Source: Bacillus nakamurai
Lineage (GTDB): Bacteria; Bacillota; Bacilli; Bacillales; Bacillaceae
Length of the DNA: 64,000 nt
Assembly: GCF_001584325.1 (NCBI RefSeq)
Contig: NZ_LSAZ01000041.1
Span: 248,001 to 312,000 of the forward strand
Reading direction: 5' to 3'
Notes under the pieces: model-generated
The model's database searches: none
What the model saw: the letters and a program-made list of their open reading frames with translations, nothing else
Told to the model about the DNA's origin: nothing
Shown here: positions 32,174 through 41,122 of the stretch, one piece after another
Position numbering within the stretch: position 1 is the first letter of the stretch
How the letters are laid out: each line of letters starts with the position of its first letter
Program-made: the position numbers and the translations under genes

Positions 32174-34291
32174 ATGGGACAAGAGAAACATGTCTTTACC
32201 ATAGATTGGGCCGGCAGACAGCTTACAGTAGAAACCGGCCAACTTGCCAAACAGGCAAACGGCGCTGTCATGGTCCGCTACGGCGATACCGCAGTGCTCA
32301 GCACAGCAACTGCATCAAAAGAACCGAAACCGCTTGATTTTTTCCCGCTTACCGTTAACTATGAAGAAAGATTATATGCAGTAGGTAAAATTCCGGGCGG
32401 CTTTATTAAAAGAGAAGGCCGGCCGAGTGAAAAGGCCATTTTAGCCAGCCGTCTGATTGACCGTCCGATCCGCCCGCTTTTCGCTGACGGATTCCGTAAT
32501 GAAGTACAGGTCATCAGCATTGTGATGAGTGTCGATCAGGACTGCTCTTCTGAAATGGCTGCTATGTTCGGATCATCACTGGCACTTTGCGTATCGGATA
32601 TTCCGTTTGAAGGACCGATTGCGGGTGTGACGGTGGGCCGCATTGACGGCCAGTTCCTCATCAATCCGACGGTTGACCAGCTTGAAAAAAGCGATATCAA
32701 CCTCGTCGTCGCAGGTACTAAAGACGCAATCAACATGGTGGAAGCCGGAGCAGATGAAGTTCCTGAAGAAATCATGCTTGAAGCGATTATGTTCGGCCAT
32801 GAAGAAATTAAACGCCTGATTGCATTCCAAGAAGAAATCATCGCTGCAGTCGGCAAAGAAAAGACTGAGATTGCACTGTATGAAATTGATGCAGAACTCA
32901 GTGAAAAAGTGAAAAGTCTTGCAGAGCCGGATCTTCTTAAGGCGATTCAGGTTCATGAGAAGCATGCGCGTGAAGATGCCATTAATGAAGTGAAAGATGC
33001 AGTCGTTGCTAAGTTTGAAGAAGAAGAGCACGATGAAGATACTATTAAAAAAGTGAAACAAACGCTGTCTAAGCTAGTGAAAAACGAAGTCCGCCGTTTG
33101 ATCACAGAAGAAAAAGTCCGTCCTGACGGCCGCGGCGTTGATCAAATCCGCCCGCTTTCTTCAGAAGTCGGCCTTCTTCCTAGAACACACGGCTCCGGAT
33201 TGTTTACAAGAGGACAAACACAAGCGCTCAGCGTATGTACGTTAGGCGCTCTCGGAGACGTTCAGATTCTTGACGGCTTAGGCGTTGAAGAATCAAAACG
33301 GTTTATGCATCACTATAACTTCCCGCAATTCAGCGTTGGCGAAACTGGACCGATGCGCGGCCCGGGACGACGTGAAATCGGACACGGGGCTCTTGGAGAG
33401 CGTGCGCTTGAGCCTGTCATTCCGAATGAAAAAGACTTCCCGTATACAGTTCGTCTTGTATCTGAAGTGCTTGAATCAAACGGTTCAACATCACAGGCAA
33501 GTATTTGCGCCAGCACACTTGCGATGATGGATGCAGGGGTTCCGATTAAAGCTCCTGTTGCCGGTATCGCGATGGGACTTGTGAAATCAGGCGAGTACTA
33601 TACTGTATTAACGGATATTCAAGGCATGGAAGACGCCCTCGGTGACATGGACTTTAAAGTAGCCGGCACGGCAAAAGGCGTTACCGCGCTGCAAATGGAC
33701 ATTAAAATCGAAGGCCTTTCAAGAGAAATTCTTGAAGAAGCGCTTCAGCAGGCGAAAAAAGGAAGAATGGAAATCCTTAACAGTATGCTGAGCACGCTTG
33801 GTGAATCAAGAAAAGAGCTTTCTCAATATGCGCCGAAAATTTTAACGATGACAATCAATCCGGATAAAATCCGCGACGTTATCGGCCCGAGCGGCAAGCA
33901 AATCAATAAGATCATTGAAGATACCGGTGTTAAAATCGATATCGAACAAGACGGCACCATCTTTATTTCTTCTACTGACGAGAGCAGCAACCAAAAAGCG
34001 AAAAAAATTATCGAAGATCTTGTCAGAGAAGTAGAAGTCGGCCAGCTTTACCTCGGTAAAGTCAAACGTATTGAGAAATTCGGAGCTTTCGTTGAAATCT
34101 TCAGCGGAAAAGACGGTCTCATTCATATATCCGAACTTGCGCTCGAACGGGTCGGCAAGGTTGAGGATGTTGTAAAACTCGGTGATGAAATCCTTGTGAA
34201 GGTAACCGAAATTGACAAGCAGGGACGAGTAAATCTGTCACGCAAAGCAGTGCTGCGTGAGGAAAAAGAAAAAGAAGAACAACAATCTTAA
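32174..34291 (+). CDS. pnp: Polynucleotide phosphorylase
   Basis: 3'-5' phosphorolytic exoribonuclease for mRNA decay. It is 705 residues from the ATG at 32174, chosen because AGAGAGGAG precedes it; the longer frame upstream includes the promoter. Two RNase PH-like domains are joined by a helical linker (about 215-300), with catalytic-region motifs [20 protein letters not shown] near 390. KH ([12 protein letters not shown] near 565) and S1 (about 620-690) domains follow. In B. subtilis it works with RNase Y, whose gene begins at the end of this window. Confidence 0.98.
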   Translation: MGQEKHVFTIDWAGRQLTVETGQLAKQANGAVMVRYGDTAVLSTATASKEPKPLDFFPLTVNYEERLYAVGKIPGGFIKREGRPSEKAILASRLIDRPIRPLFADGFRNEVQVISIVMSVDQDCSSEMAAMFGSSLALCVSDIPFEGPIAGVTVGRIDGQFLINPTVDQLEKSDINLVVAGTKDAINMVEAGADEVPEEIMLEAIMFGHEEIKRLIAFQEEIIAAVGKEKTEIALYEIDAELSEKVKSLAEPDLLKAIQVHEKHAREDAINEVKDAVVAKFEEEEHDEDTIKKVKQTLSKLVKNEVRRLITEEKVRPDGRGVDQIRPLSSEVGLLPRTHGSGLFTRGQTQALSVCTLGALGDVQILDGLGVEESKRFMHHYNFPQFSVGETGPMRGPGRREIGHGALGERALEPVIPNEKDFPYTVRLVSEVLESNGSTSQASICASTLAMMDAGVPIKAPVAGIAMGLVKSGEYYTVLTDIQGMEDALGDMDFKVAGTAKGVTALQMDIKIEGLSREILEEALQQAKKGRMEILNSMLSTLGESRKELSQYAPKILTMTINPDKIRDVIGPSGKQINKIIEDTGVKIDIEQDGTIFISSTDESSNQKAKKIIEDLVREVEVGQLYLGKVKRIEKFGAFVEIFSGKDGLIHISELALERVGKVEDVVKLGDEILVKVTEIDKQGRVNLSRKAVLREEKEKEEQQS

Positions 34292-34304
34292 ATGAAAACC
34301 TAAC

Positions 34305-34336
34305 AAGGAGCCTGGGAGACCCGGCTTCTTTATTTT
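34305..34336 (+). terminator. Terminator after pnp
   Basis: AAGGAGCC-T-GGG pairs with CCC-GGCTTCTT with one bulge and one G-U, then TATTTT. Confidence 0.75.
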
Positions 34337-34403
34337 GAGAATGACTACAGGCGGGTTCTACCTTGTCCTCCTCTTACATAATGTGTGGTGAGGGGGGAAG
34401 GAC

Positions 34404-35363
34404 ATGTTGAAAAAATTCGTGCCGTTTGCCGTTTTTTTATTTCTCTTTTTTGTTTCATTTGAAATGTTAAAAAATCCGTACACAGTTGATTACATAGACG
34501 CAATGAAAAAAGACGCAGTGACTGTTTCAGCTTCAAAGGATCCGCTCTACGAAGAATTGCTGCGAAAAGCGCCGGAGTATGAAGTAAAAGCCCAAGACGC
34601 GAGAATTGATAAAATATGGAAAAGTATACCTGGTTACAACGGTTTAAAAGTCAATGTGGAAAAATCCTATAAGCAAATGAAAAAGGACGGAGAATTTCAT
34701 GAAGATGACCTTGTGTATGAGCAGGTAAAGCCGAAGATTCATCTTGATTCTCTCGCACCTGAGCCCATTTATAAAGGAAATCCGGATAAACCGATGGTTG
34801 CCTTTTTAATAAATGTAGCGTGGGGAAATGAATATGTGGAGCAAATGCTGCCTATTCTGAAAAAACAGCAAGTGAAGGCGACCTTTTTTCTGGAAGGAAA
34901 ATGGCTGAAAAACAATCAGGAACTGGCCAAACAAATAGCAGCGGACGGACATGAAATCGGAAATCACTCATACAATCACCCTGATATGAGCAAACTGACT
35001 TCAGGAAGCATTTCCGAACAGCTTGACAAGACCAATGCACAAATCAGCGAGACGCTCGGTGTAAAGCCGAAATGGTTTGCGCCGCCAAGCGGCAGCTTCA
35101 GAAAAGCGGTGGTTGATATTGCGGCGGAAAAAGGAATGGGGACCATCATGTGGACTGTTGACACCATTGACTGGCAAAAACCGTCTCCTGCTGTTTTACA
35201 AACAAGGGTGTTGAGCAAAATACATAACGGGGCCATGATTTTAATGCATCCGACTGATCCGACGGCGAAAAGCCTGGACGTGTTAATTACGAAAATTAAA
35301 GAAAAAGGCTATGCACTCGGTTCAGTGTCTGACTTAATGGATGAAAACAGGCTGATGAAGTAG
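34404..35363 (+). CDS. ylxY: YlxY, membrane-anchored NodB-like polysaccharide deacetylase homologue, probably catalytically altered
   Basis: Extracytoplasmic protein of 319 residues. The N-terminal signal/anchor helix is LKKFVPFAVFLFLFFVSF. The NodB homology domain spans about 130-300. The metal-site histidines are kept (HEIGNHSYNHPDM near 191), as is a PPSGSF motif. Motif 1, normally TFDDG with the catalytic base and metal Asp, reads here as LINVAWGNE (near 136), so both aspartates are absent. It lies between pnp and mlpA. Substrate and role are unknown; a sporulation-wall function is only a guess. Confidence 0.9.
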   Translation: MLKKFVPFAVFLFLFFVSFEMLKNPYTVDYIDAMKKDAVTVSASKDPLYEELLRKAPEYEVKAQDARIDKIWKSIPGYNGLKVNVEKSYKQMKKDGEFHEDDLVYEQVKPKIHLDSLAPEPIYKGNPDKPMVAFLINVAWGNEYVEQMLPILKKQQVKATFFLEGKWLKNNQELAKQIAADGHEIGNHSYNHPDMSKLTSGSISEQLDKTNAQISETLGVKPKWFAPPSGSFRKAVVDIAAEKGMGTIMWTVDTIDWQKPSPAVLQTRVLSKIHNGAMILMHPTDPTAKSLDVLITKIKEKGYALGSVSDLMDENRLMK

Positions 35364-35386
35364 CAGGCGGCAGTTTGCCTGCCTTT
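35363..35386 (+). terminator. Short hairpin between ylxY and mlpA
   Basis: GCAGGC (35363-35368) and GCCTGC (35377-35382) followed by CTTTG; weak terminator at most. Confidence 0.35.
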
Positions 35387-35403
35387 GAATAGGAGGAACA
35401 AAC

Positions 35404-36639
35404 TTGATAAAACGCTATACATGCCAAAATGGTGTAAGAGTTGTGCTTGAAAATAACCCGACAGTGCGGTCTGTGGCAATCGGCGTCTGGATCGGAACGG
35501 GATCACGCCATGAAACGCCGGAAACCAACGGCATCTCACATTTTTTAGAGCATATGTTTTTTAAAGGGACGAATACGAGATCCGCACGTGAAATCGCAGA
35601 ATCCTTCGACCGTATAGGCGGCCAAGTGAATGCCTTCACTTCAAAGGAATATACGTGTTATTACGCTAAAGTGCTTGACGAACATGCAAACTATGCACTT
35701 GATGTGTTGGCGGATATGTTCTTTCATTCTGCTTTTGATGAAAACGAGCTCAAAAAAGAAAAAAATGTCGTATACGAAGAGATTAAAATGTATGAAGATG
35801 CACCGGATGACATTGTCCATGATCTGCTGAGCAAAGCAACGTACGGCAATCATTCGCTCGGTTACCCGATTCTCGGAACGGAGGAAACACTTGCTTCTTT
35901 TAACGGTGATTCTCTCAGACAGCATATGGATGATTTCTACACGCCGGACCGTGTCGTCATTTCTGTCGCCGGCAATGTGACGGAGCAATTTATCAAAGAC
36001 GTTGAGAAATGGTTCGGTACATACGAAGCGAAAGGCAAAGCGAGCGGTATCAGCGAGCCTGAGTTTCATTATGAAAAACTGACAAGAAAAAAAGATACCG
36101 AGCAGGCACACCTCTGCCTCGGTTTTAAAGGCCTGAAAGTCGGAGACCCGGACATCTACGATTTAATCGTGCTGAACAACGTGCTTGGCGGAAGCATGAG
36201 CAGCCGGCTTTTTCAAGATGTGCGGGAAGATAAAGGACTGGCTTATTCTGTATACAGCTATCACAGCTCTTATGAAGACAGCGGAATGCTGACGATTTAC
36301 GGCGGAACCGGCGCCAATCAGCTCGGGCTTCTGTCAGAAACGATTCAAGAGACGTTATCGGTTTTAAAACGTGACGGCATTTCTCCGAAAGAGCTGGAAA
36401 ACAGCAAAGAACAAATGAAGGGAAGTCTGATGCTCAGCTTAGAAAGCACAAACAGCAAAATGAGCCGCAACGGTAAAAATGAACTGCTGCTCGGCAAGCA
36501 TAAAACAATGGATGAAATCATCGCTGAATTAAATGCGGTCAGCTTAGAAAGCGTCAACGGCCTCAGCCGCCGCTTATTCACGGATGATTACGCATTATCA
36601 CTGATCAGCCCGACAGGCAGCATGCCTGCCTCGTCATAA
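35404..36639 (+). CDS. mlpA: MlpA (YmxG), M16 family zinc protease
   Basis: Mitochondrial-processing-peptidase-like zinc protease, 411 residues. TTG start with ATAGGAGGA upstream. The inverted zinc motif HFLEH (H46, E49, H50) is intact, and the downstream Glu lies in KKEKNVVYEEIKMYEDAPDD near 118-137. The second, inactive-type half has the GGSMSSRLFQDVRE motif near 260. B. subtilis MlpA has been linked to control of extracellular protease production. A strong terminator follows. Confidence 0.94.
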   Translation: MIKRYTCQNGVRVVLENNPTVRSVAIGVWIGTGSRHETPETNGISHFLEHMFFKGTNTRSAREIAESFDRIGGQVNAFTSKEYTCYYAKVLDEHANYALDVLADMFFHSAFDENELKKEKNVVYEEIKMYEDAPDDIVHDLLSKATYGNHSLGYPILGTEETLASFNGDSLRQHMDDFYTPDRVVISVAGNVTEQFIKDVEKWFGTYEAKGKASGISEPEFHYEKLTRKKDTEQAHLCLGFKGLKVGDPDIYDLIVLNNVLGGSMSSRLFQDVREDKGLAYSVYSYHSSYEDSGMLTIYGGTGANQLGLLSETIQETLSVLKRDGISPKELENSKEQMKGSLMLSLESTNSKMSRNGKNELLLGKHKTMDEIIAELNAVSLESVNGLSRRLFTDDYALSLISPTGSMPASS

Positions 36640-36652
36640 GCAAGAAAGCGGT

Positions 36653-36681
36653 CTGCCTCGATATGAGGCAGGCATTTTTTT
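36653..36681 (+). terminator. Terminator after mlpA
   Basis: CTGCCTC (36653-36659) and GAGGCAG (36665-36671) with a five-base loop, then GCATTTTTTT. The T tract also overlaps the -35 region of a candidate sporulation promoter for ymxH. Confidence 0.75.
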
Positions 36682-36700
36682 ATGATGATGGTCATATAGT
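36672..36700 (+). promoter_or_regulatory. Candidate SigmaE-type promoter of ymxH
   Basis: GCATTTTT (36672-36679) and CATATAGT (36693-36700) are separated by 13 bp and resemble the SigmaE pattern. The predicted start would fall in the AAGGGGG ribosome site, leaving a very short leader, which weakens the case. Confidence 0.3.
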
Positions 36701-36717
36701 ACAAGGGGGTGGCTATC

Positions 36718-36975
36718 ATGAGGCTTAGTGAACTATCAGGTAAAGAAATCGTAGACATAAAACGGGCTGAGCGGCTCGGAGTGCTCGGCCAAACCGATTT
36801 GGAAATTAATGAGCAGGACGGTCAAATTACCGCACTTCTCATACCGACGGTAAAATGGTTCGGTTTAAGAAAACAAGGCCATGACATTCGTGTCCCTTGG
36901 AATCATATACAGAAAATCGGGTCAGATATGATTATTTTAGACGTGCCCGAGGACATCACTCCTCCTGAGGGGTAA
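36718..36975 (+). CDS. ymxH: YmxH, YlmC/YmxH family PRC-barrel protein
   Basis: Small protein of 85 residues from the ATG at 36718 (AAGGGGG is 8 bp upstream; an in-frame GTG at 36709 overlaps that site). A PRC-barrel-like fold is suggested by MRLSELSGKEIVDIKRAERLG and the later VPWNHIQKIGSDMIILDV. It is named a sporulation protein by family, but the molecular function is unknown. It is separated from mlpA and dpaA by terminators, so it is probably monocistronic. Confidence 0.9.
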   Translation: MRLSELSGKEIVDIKRAERLGVLGQTDLEINEQDGQITALLIPTVKWFGLRKQGHDIRVPWNHIQKIGSDMIILDVPEDITPPEG

Positions 36976-36989
36976 GATTCTTAATTTGC

Positions 36990-37019
36990 AGCATCGGCTT
37001 ATAGCGCCGGTGCTTTTTT
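36990..37019 (+). terminator. Terminator after ymxH
   Basis: AGCATCGGC pairs with GCCGGTGCT (one G-U) around a seven-base loop, followed by TTTTTT. Confidence 0.85.
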
Positions 37020-37042
37020 GTTTGAAAAAAAATACTGTACAT

Positions 37043-37072
37043 TCACCGCCCTTTCTATTCGAACATACGATG
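37043..37072 (+). promoter_or_regulatory. Candidate SigmaK promoter of dpaA-dpaB
   Basis: TCACC (37043-37047) and CATACGATG (37064-37072) with a 16-bp spacer resemble the SigmaK consensus (AC near -35, CATANNNTA at -10). The spoVF operon is known to be mother-cell expressed late in sporulation. Confidence 0.55.
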
Positions 37073-37128
37073 AAGAGGAGAATGACACTTAAAAGATCCA
37101 GTAACTGTAAAGAAGGTGAACGTTTCAT

Positions 37129-38031
37129 ATGTTAACCGGATTGACAATTGCGATCATTGGCGGTGACGCAAGGCAGCTTGAGATTATAAGAAAGCTGACA
37201 GAACAGCATGCCGATATTTATCTCGTGGGATTTGACCAGTTAGATGACGGTTTTACAGGAACCGTAAAATGCAAAATCGATGACATTCCATTTCAGAAAA
37301 TAGACAGTATGATCCTGCCCGTATCGGCAACAACCGAAGAAGGTGTTGTATCGACGGTTTTTTCAAATGAAGAAGTGGTGTTAAAGCAGGAGCACCTTAA
37401 TCAGACACCGGCGCATTGCGTCATCTACTCAGGCATCTCAAACGCCTATCTGGAAGGAATCGCCCAAGAAGCCGGCCGCAAGCTCGTTAAATTGTTTGAG
37501 CGGGACGACATCGCGATATTTAACTCTATTCCGACAGTTGAAGGAACGATCATGATGGCGATTCAGCATACTGATTACACCATCCACGGATCTAGTGTGG
37601 CCGTTCTCGGATTGGGGCGCACCGGCATGACAATCGCCCGGACGTTTGCGGCTTTAGGAGCAAAGGTAAAAGTGGGGGCGCGAAGCTCGGCGCATTTAGC
37701 CCGCATTTCCGAAATGGGGCTTTCTCCTTTTCAAATAGAAGAGCTTACAGACCATGTGAAAGATATTGATATTTGTATTAATACTGTGCCGAGCTTGATT
37801 TTAGATCAAAGCGTTCTGTCTAGGATGACACCGAAGACCCTGATTTTAGATTTAGCCTCGCGTCCGGGCGGAACGGACTTCAACTATGCTGAAAAGCAAG
37901 GCATTAAAGCGCTGCTTGCCCCGGGGCTTCCGGGAATTGTCGCGCCTAAAACAGCCGGCCAGATTATTGCAAACGTCCTGAGCAAGCTTTTGGCAGATGT
38001 AAAGAAAGAGGGGGAATACCCATGTCTCTGA
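37129..38031 (+). CDS. dpaA: Dipicolinate synthase subunit A
   Basis: With DpaB it oxidises dihydrodipicolinate to dipicolinic acid, the spore-core calcium chelator (also SpoVFA). It is 300 residues. The N-terminal dipicolinate synthase domain is followed by a NAD(P)-binding Rossmann fold with VLGLGRTGMTIAR near 158. GAAGGTGAA precedes the ATG. The last 10 bp overlap dpaB, tying the two subunits together. Its substrate comes from DapA, encoded four genes downstream. Confidence 0.96.
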   Translation: MLTGLTIAIIGGDARQLEIIRKLTEQHADIYLVGFDQLDDGFTGTVKCKIDDIPFQKIDSMILPVSATTEEGVVSTVFSNEEVVLKQEHLNQTPAHCVIYSGISNAYLEGIAQEAGRKLVKLFERDDIAIFNSIPTVEGTIMMAIQHTDYTIHGSSVAVLGLGRTGMTIARTFAALGAKVKVGARSSAHLARISEMGLSPFQIEELTDHVKDIDICINTVPSLILDQSVLSRMTPKTLILDLASRPGGTDFNYAEKQGIKALLAPGLPGIVAPKTAGQIIANVLSKLLADVKKEGEYPCL

Positions 38032-38612
38032 ATGGGAAAAGAATCGGATTCGGATTAACCGGCTCACACTGCACATATGATGCCGTCTTTCCGCAAATAG
38101 AAGCGCTTGTAAATGAAGGAGCTGAAGTCCGTCCTGTCGTGACGTCCACTGTCCAATCAACCGATACCCGATTTGGAGAGGGGGCGGAATGGGTCAGAAA
38201 AATTGAAGAGCTGACTGGGTTTGAAGCGATAGATTCCATTGTAAAAGCAGAGCCTCTCGGGCCGAAGCTTCCGCTTGATTGCATGGTCATCGCCCCGCTG
38301 ACGGGAAATTCAATGAGCAAGCTGGCAAACGCAATGACCGATTCTCCGGTTCTTATGGCAGCAAAAGCCACGATCAGAAACGGCCGTCCTGTCGTGCTTG
38401 GAATTTCGACAAACGATGCGCTCGGATTAAACGGCACGAATTTAATGAGATTGATGTCAACCAAAAACATTTTCTTCATCCCGTTCGGCCAGGATGACCC
38501 CGTTAAAAAGCCGACGTCGCTCGTCGCTAGAATGGATCTGCTTCCGATATCGGTTGAAAAGGCCCTTCTGCATGAACAGGTTCAGCCGGTGCTTGTACAG
38601 CATGATGAATAA
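38022..38612 (+). CDS. dpaB: Dipicolinate synthase subunit B (flavoprotein)
   Basis: Flavoprotein-family subunit of dipicolinate synthase (SpoVFB), 196 residues. The start is KRIGFGLTGSHCTYDAVFPQI, the usual flavin phosphate-binding N-terminus of the HFCD-like family; IAPLTGNSMSKLANAMTDSPVLMAAKA-type sequence near 88-114 is also diagnostic. AAAGAGGGGG lies inside the end of dpaA. The transcript may continue toward asd, although asd has its own promoter-like site. Confidence 0.95.
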   Translation: MSLNGKRIGFGLTGSHCTYDAVFPQIEALVNEGAEVRPVVTSTVQSTDTRFGEGAEWVRKIEELTGFEAIDSIVKAEPLGPKLPLDCMVIAPLTGNSMSKLANAMTDSPVLMAAKATIRNGRPVVLGISTNDALGLNGTNLMRLMSTKNIFFIPFGQDDPVKKPTSLVARMDLLPISVEKALLHEQVQPVLVQHDE

Positions 38613-38656
38613 AATGATTAAATATACAGAAAATCTTTGCGGAATAAAAAAATTCG

Positions 38657-38685
38657 GTCAACCCGTGACTATTCTATGGTAAAAT
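38657..38685 (+). promoter_or_regulatory. Candidate vegetative promoter of asd
   Basis: TAAAAT (38680-38685) is preceded by TGG, an extended -10. The -35 (GTCAAC) is poor. It allows asd-dapG-dapA expression independent of the sporulation genes. Confidence 0.5.
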
Positions 38686-38747
38686 AAAACGTAAAATGCA
38701 TAGTCAATTCAACAAATGATGCTTAATTGGCGGAAGGAGTTTTACAG

Positions 38748-39788
38748 ATGGGAAGAGGATTACACGTAGCAGTTGTCGGAGCGACGGGAGCTGTAGGACA
38801 GCAAATGCTGAAAACACTGGAAGACAGAAACTTTGAAATAGAAACACTCACACTACTATCCTCAAAACGCTCTGCTGGTACGAAAGTAACGTTTAAAGGC
38901 GAAGAATATACGGTGCAGGAAGCTGTTCCTGAGAGCTTTGAAGGCGTTCAGATCGCTTTATTCAGCGCCGGCGGAAGCGTGTCACAAAGCTTGGCGCCTG
39001 AAGCTGTAAAACGCGGAGCCATCGTCATTGACAATACAAGTGCGTTTCGCATGGATGAAAATACACCGCTCGTTGTGCCTGAAGTGAACGAGTCGGATCT
39101 GCATGAACATAACGGTATTATCGCCAATCCTAACTGCTCAACCATTCAAATGGTGGCGGCTCTTGAACCGATCCGCAAAGCATACGGGCTGAAAAAAGTT
39201 ATTGTTTCTACTTACCAAGCAGTGTCCGGTGCGGGAAATGAAGCGGCCAAAGAACTTTACAGCCAGACAAAGGCGATTTTAAATAACGAACCGGCAGAAG
39301 CATCCATTATGCCTGTTAAAGGGGACAAAAAGCACTATCAAATCGCTTTTAACGCGATTCCGCAAATTGATAAATTCCAAGATAACGGCTATACGTTTGA
39401 GGAAATGAAAATGATTAATGAAACGAAAAAAATTATGCATATGCCGGAGCTGGAAGTAGCGGCGACATGTGTCAGACTGCCGATTGAAACAGGCCACTCC
39501 GAATCTGTCTATATTGAACTTGACCGTGATGACGCAACGGTTGAAGACATCAAACATCTTTTAAAAGAAGCACCGGGCGTTACGCTTCAGGATGACCCTG
39601 CACAGCAGCTTTACCCAATGCCTGCCGATGCCGTCGGCAAACGCGATGTATTTGTGGGACGAATCCGTAAAGATTTGGACAGAGCAAACGGTTTTCATTT
39701 ATGGGTTGTTTCTGATAACCTGTTAAAAGGAGCCGCTTGGAACTCAGTTCAAATTGCGGAAAGCCTGCAAAAACTAAACCTCGTATAA
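38748..39788 (+). CDS. asd: Aspartate-semialdehyde dehydrogenase
   Basis: Reduces aspartyl phosphate to aspartate semialdehyde, the branch point for lysine/DAP, threonine and methionine. It is 346 residues from the ATG at 38748, chosen for GAAGGAG upstream and the standard N-terminus. NADP loop [11 protein letters not shown]; catalytic C130 in NPNCSTIQ; downstream the [15 protein letters not shown] motif with the proton-relay His. It is followed by a strong hairpin and then dapG. Confidence 0.97.
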   Translation: MGRGLHVAVVGATGAVGQQMLKTLEDRNFEIETLTLLSSKRSAGTKVTFKGEEYTVQEAVPESFEGVQIALFSAGGSVSQSLAPEAVKRGAIVIDNTSAFRMDENTPLVVPEVNESDLHEHNGIIANPNCSTIQMVAALEPIRKAYGLKKVIVSTYQAVSGAGNEAAKELYSQTKAILNNEPAEASIMPVKGDKKHYQIAFNAIPQIDKFQDNGYTFEEMKMINETKKIMHMPELEVAATCVRLPIETGHSESVYIELDRDDATVEDIKHLLKEAPGVTLQDDPAQQLYPMPADAVGKRDVFVGRIRKDLDRANGFHLWVVSDNLLKGAAWNSVQIAESLQKLNLV

Positions 39789-39812
39789 AACAAACGTATT
39801 TTTCTATAGGCG

Positions 39813-39850
39813 AACAGAAGAGAGTAAGGCTCTGCCTGCTCTCTTCTGTT
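39813..39850 (+). repeat. Strong hairpin between asd and dapG without T tract
   Basis: AACAGAAGAGAG (39813-39824) and CTCTCTTCTGTT (39839-39850) are perfectly complementary over 12 bp. The loop itself holds AGGC-TCT-GCCT, so the whole 38 nt can fold. Only TTACG follows on the + strand, and no T tract on the - strand, so it is not a standard intrinsic terminator. A stabilising or processing element is possible. Confidence 0.6.
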
Positions 39851-39877
39851 ACGTCAGACTAATTTGGAGTGAAAATA

Positions 39878-41092
39878 GTGAAGATCATTGTTCAAAAATT
39901 CGGCGGAACATCCGTAAAAGATGACAAGGGACGCAAGCTCGCGTTATCACATATTAAAGAAGCCATCAGTGAAGGATATAAAGTCGTCGTTGTCGTATCG
40001 GCGATGGGCAGAAAAGGAGATCCGTATGCGACAGATTCTCTCATCGGGCTTCTTTACGGCAGCCAGTCAGATATTTCTCCGAGAGAGCAGGATATGCTTC
40101 TGTCTTGCGGGGAAACGATCTCTTCTGTTGTTTTTGCCAGCATGCTTAAGGAAAACGGGATAAAAGCCGCGGCTTTGACAGGAGCTCAGGCCGGCTTTTT
40201 AACAAATGCCCAGCATACCGATGCCAAGATTCTTGAAATGAAAACAGAGCGGCTGTTCGCGACGCTCGCCAATCATGAAGCCGTAGTTGTTGCAGGGTTT
40301 CAGGGAGCCACTGAAAAAGGCGACACGACGACGATCGGAAGAGGAGGCAGCGATACGTCGGCAGCAGCGCTCGGCGCGGCGGTCGATGCCGATTTTATTG
40401 ACATTTTTACGGACGTGGAAGGCGTCATGACAGCTGATCCGAGAATCGTCAAAAACGCAAAGCCGCTTCCGAATGTCACATATACGGAAATCTGCAACCT
40501 GGCCTATCAAGGCGCGAAAGTCATTCATCCGCGCGCGGTGGAAATCGCTATGCAGGCAAAGGTGCCGATTCGCGTGCGTTCCACTTATTCAAAAGACAAA
40601 GGCACATTGGTGACGTCACATCATTCTTCAAACATCGGCAGCGATGTTTTTGAAAGGCTGATTACCGGTATCGCCCATGTGAAAGATGTGACGCAATTTA
40701 AGGTCCCTGCTAAATTGGGTCAATATAACGTTCAGACAGAAGTATTTAAAGCAATGGCCAATGCCGGGATCAGCGTTGATTTCTTTAATATCACGCCGAG
40801 CGAAATCGTTTATACCGTGGCCGGCAATAAAACGGACGCCGCACGCAGCATTTTAGCCGATTTAGGCTATGAGCCTACGGTTACGGAAAGCTGTGCAAAA
40901 GTGTCAGCGGTCGGAGCCGGTATTATGGGAGTGCCGGGAGTCACGTCGAAAATCGTCTCCGCGCTTTCTGAAAAAGGCATTCCTATTCTGCAATCTGCCG
41001 ACAGCCATACTACGATCTGGGTTCTTGTCCATGAAAAGGATATGGTGACGGCCGTAAACGCTTTGCATGAAGTGTTTGAACTTTCAAAGTAA
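39878..41092 (+). CDS. dapG: Aspartokinase I (DapG)
   Basis: Phosphorylates aspartate; in B. subtilis this isozyme is feedback-inhibited by meso-diaminopimelate and serves wall and spore needs. It is 404 residues from the GTG at 39878; an in-frame GTG at 39869 overlaps the TTTGGAG ribosome site and is rejected. KFGGTSV opens the kinase domain, GRGGSDTSA is near 154, and FTDVEGVMTADPR follows. Two C-terminal ACT domains carry the regulatory site. No lysine riboswitch is present; that belongs to lysC elsewhere. Confidence 0.96.
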   Translation: MKIIVQKFGGTSVKDDKGRKLALSHIKEAISEGYKVVVVVSAMGRKGDPYATDSLIGLLYGSQSDISPREQDMLLSCGETISSVVFASMLKENGIKAAALTGAQAGFLTNAQHTDAKILEMKTERLFATLANHEAVVVAGFQGATEKGDTTTIGRGGSDTSAAALGAAVDADFIDIFTDVEGVMTADPRIVKNAKPLPNVTYTEICNLAYQGAKVIHPRAVEIAMQAKVPIRVRSTYSKDKGTLVTSHHSSNIGSDVFERLITGIAHVKDVTQFKVPAKLGQYNVQTEVFKAMANAGISVDFFNITPSEIVYTVAGNKTDAARSILADLGYEPTVTESCAKVSAVGAGIMGVPGVTSKIVSALSEKGIPILQSADSHTTIWVLVHEKDMVTAVNALHEVFELSK

Positions 41093-41122
41093 ATGTGATT
41101 GAATCATGATGAGGTGAAAAAA

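Noticed and set aside
39789-39877. Possible lysine riboswitch before aspartokinase
   Set aside because: The 89-bp gap holds one simple hairpin and none of the L-box junction; this is the DAP-sensitive DapG isozyme, not LysC.
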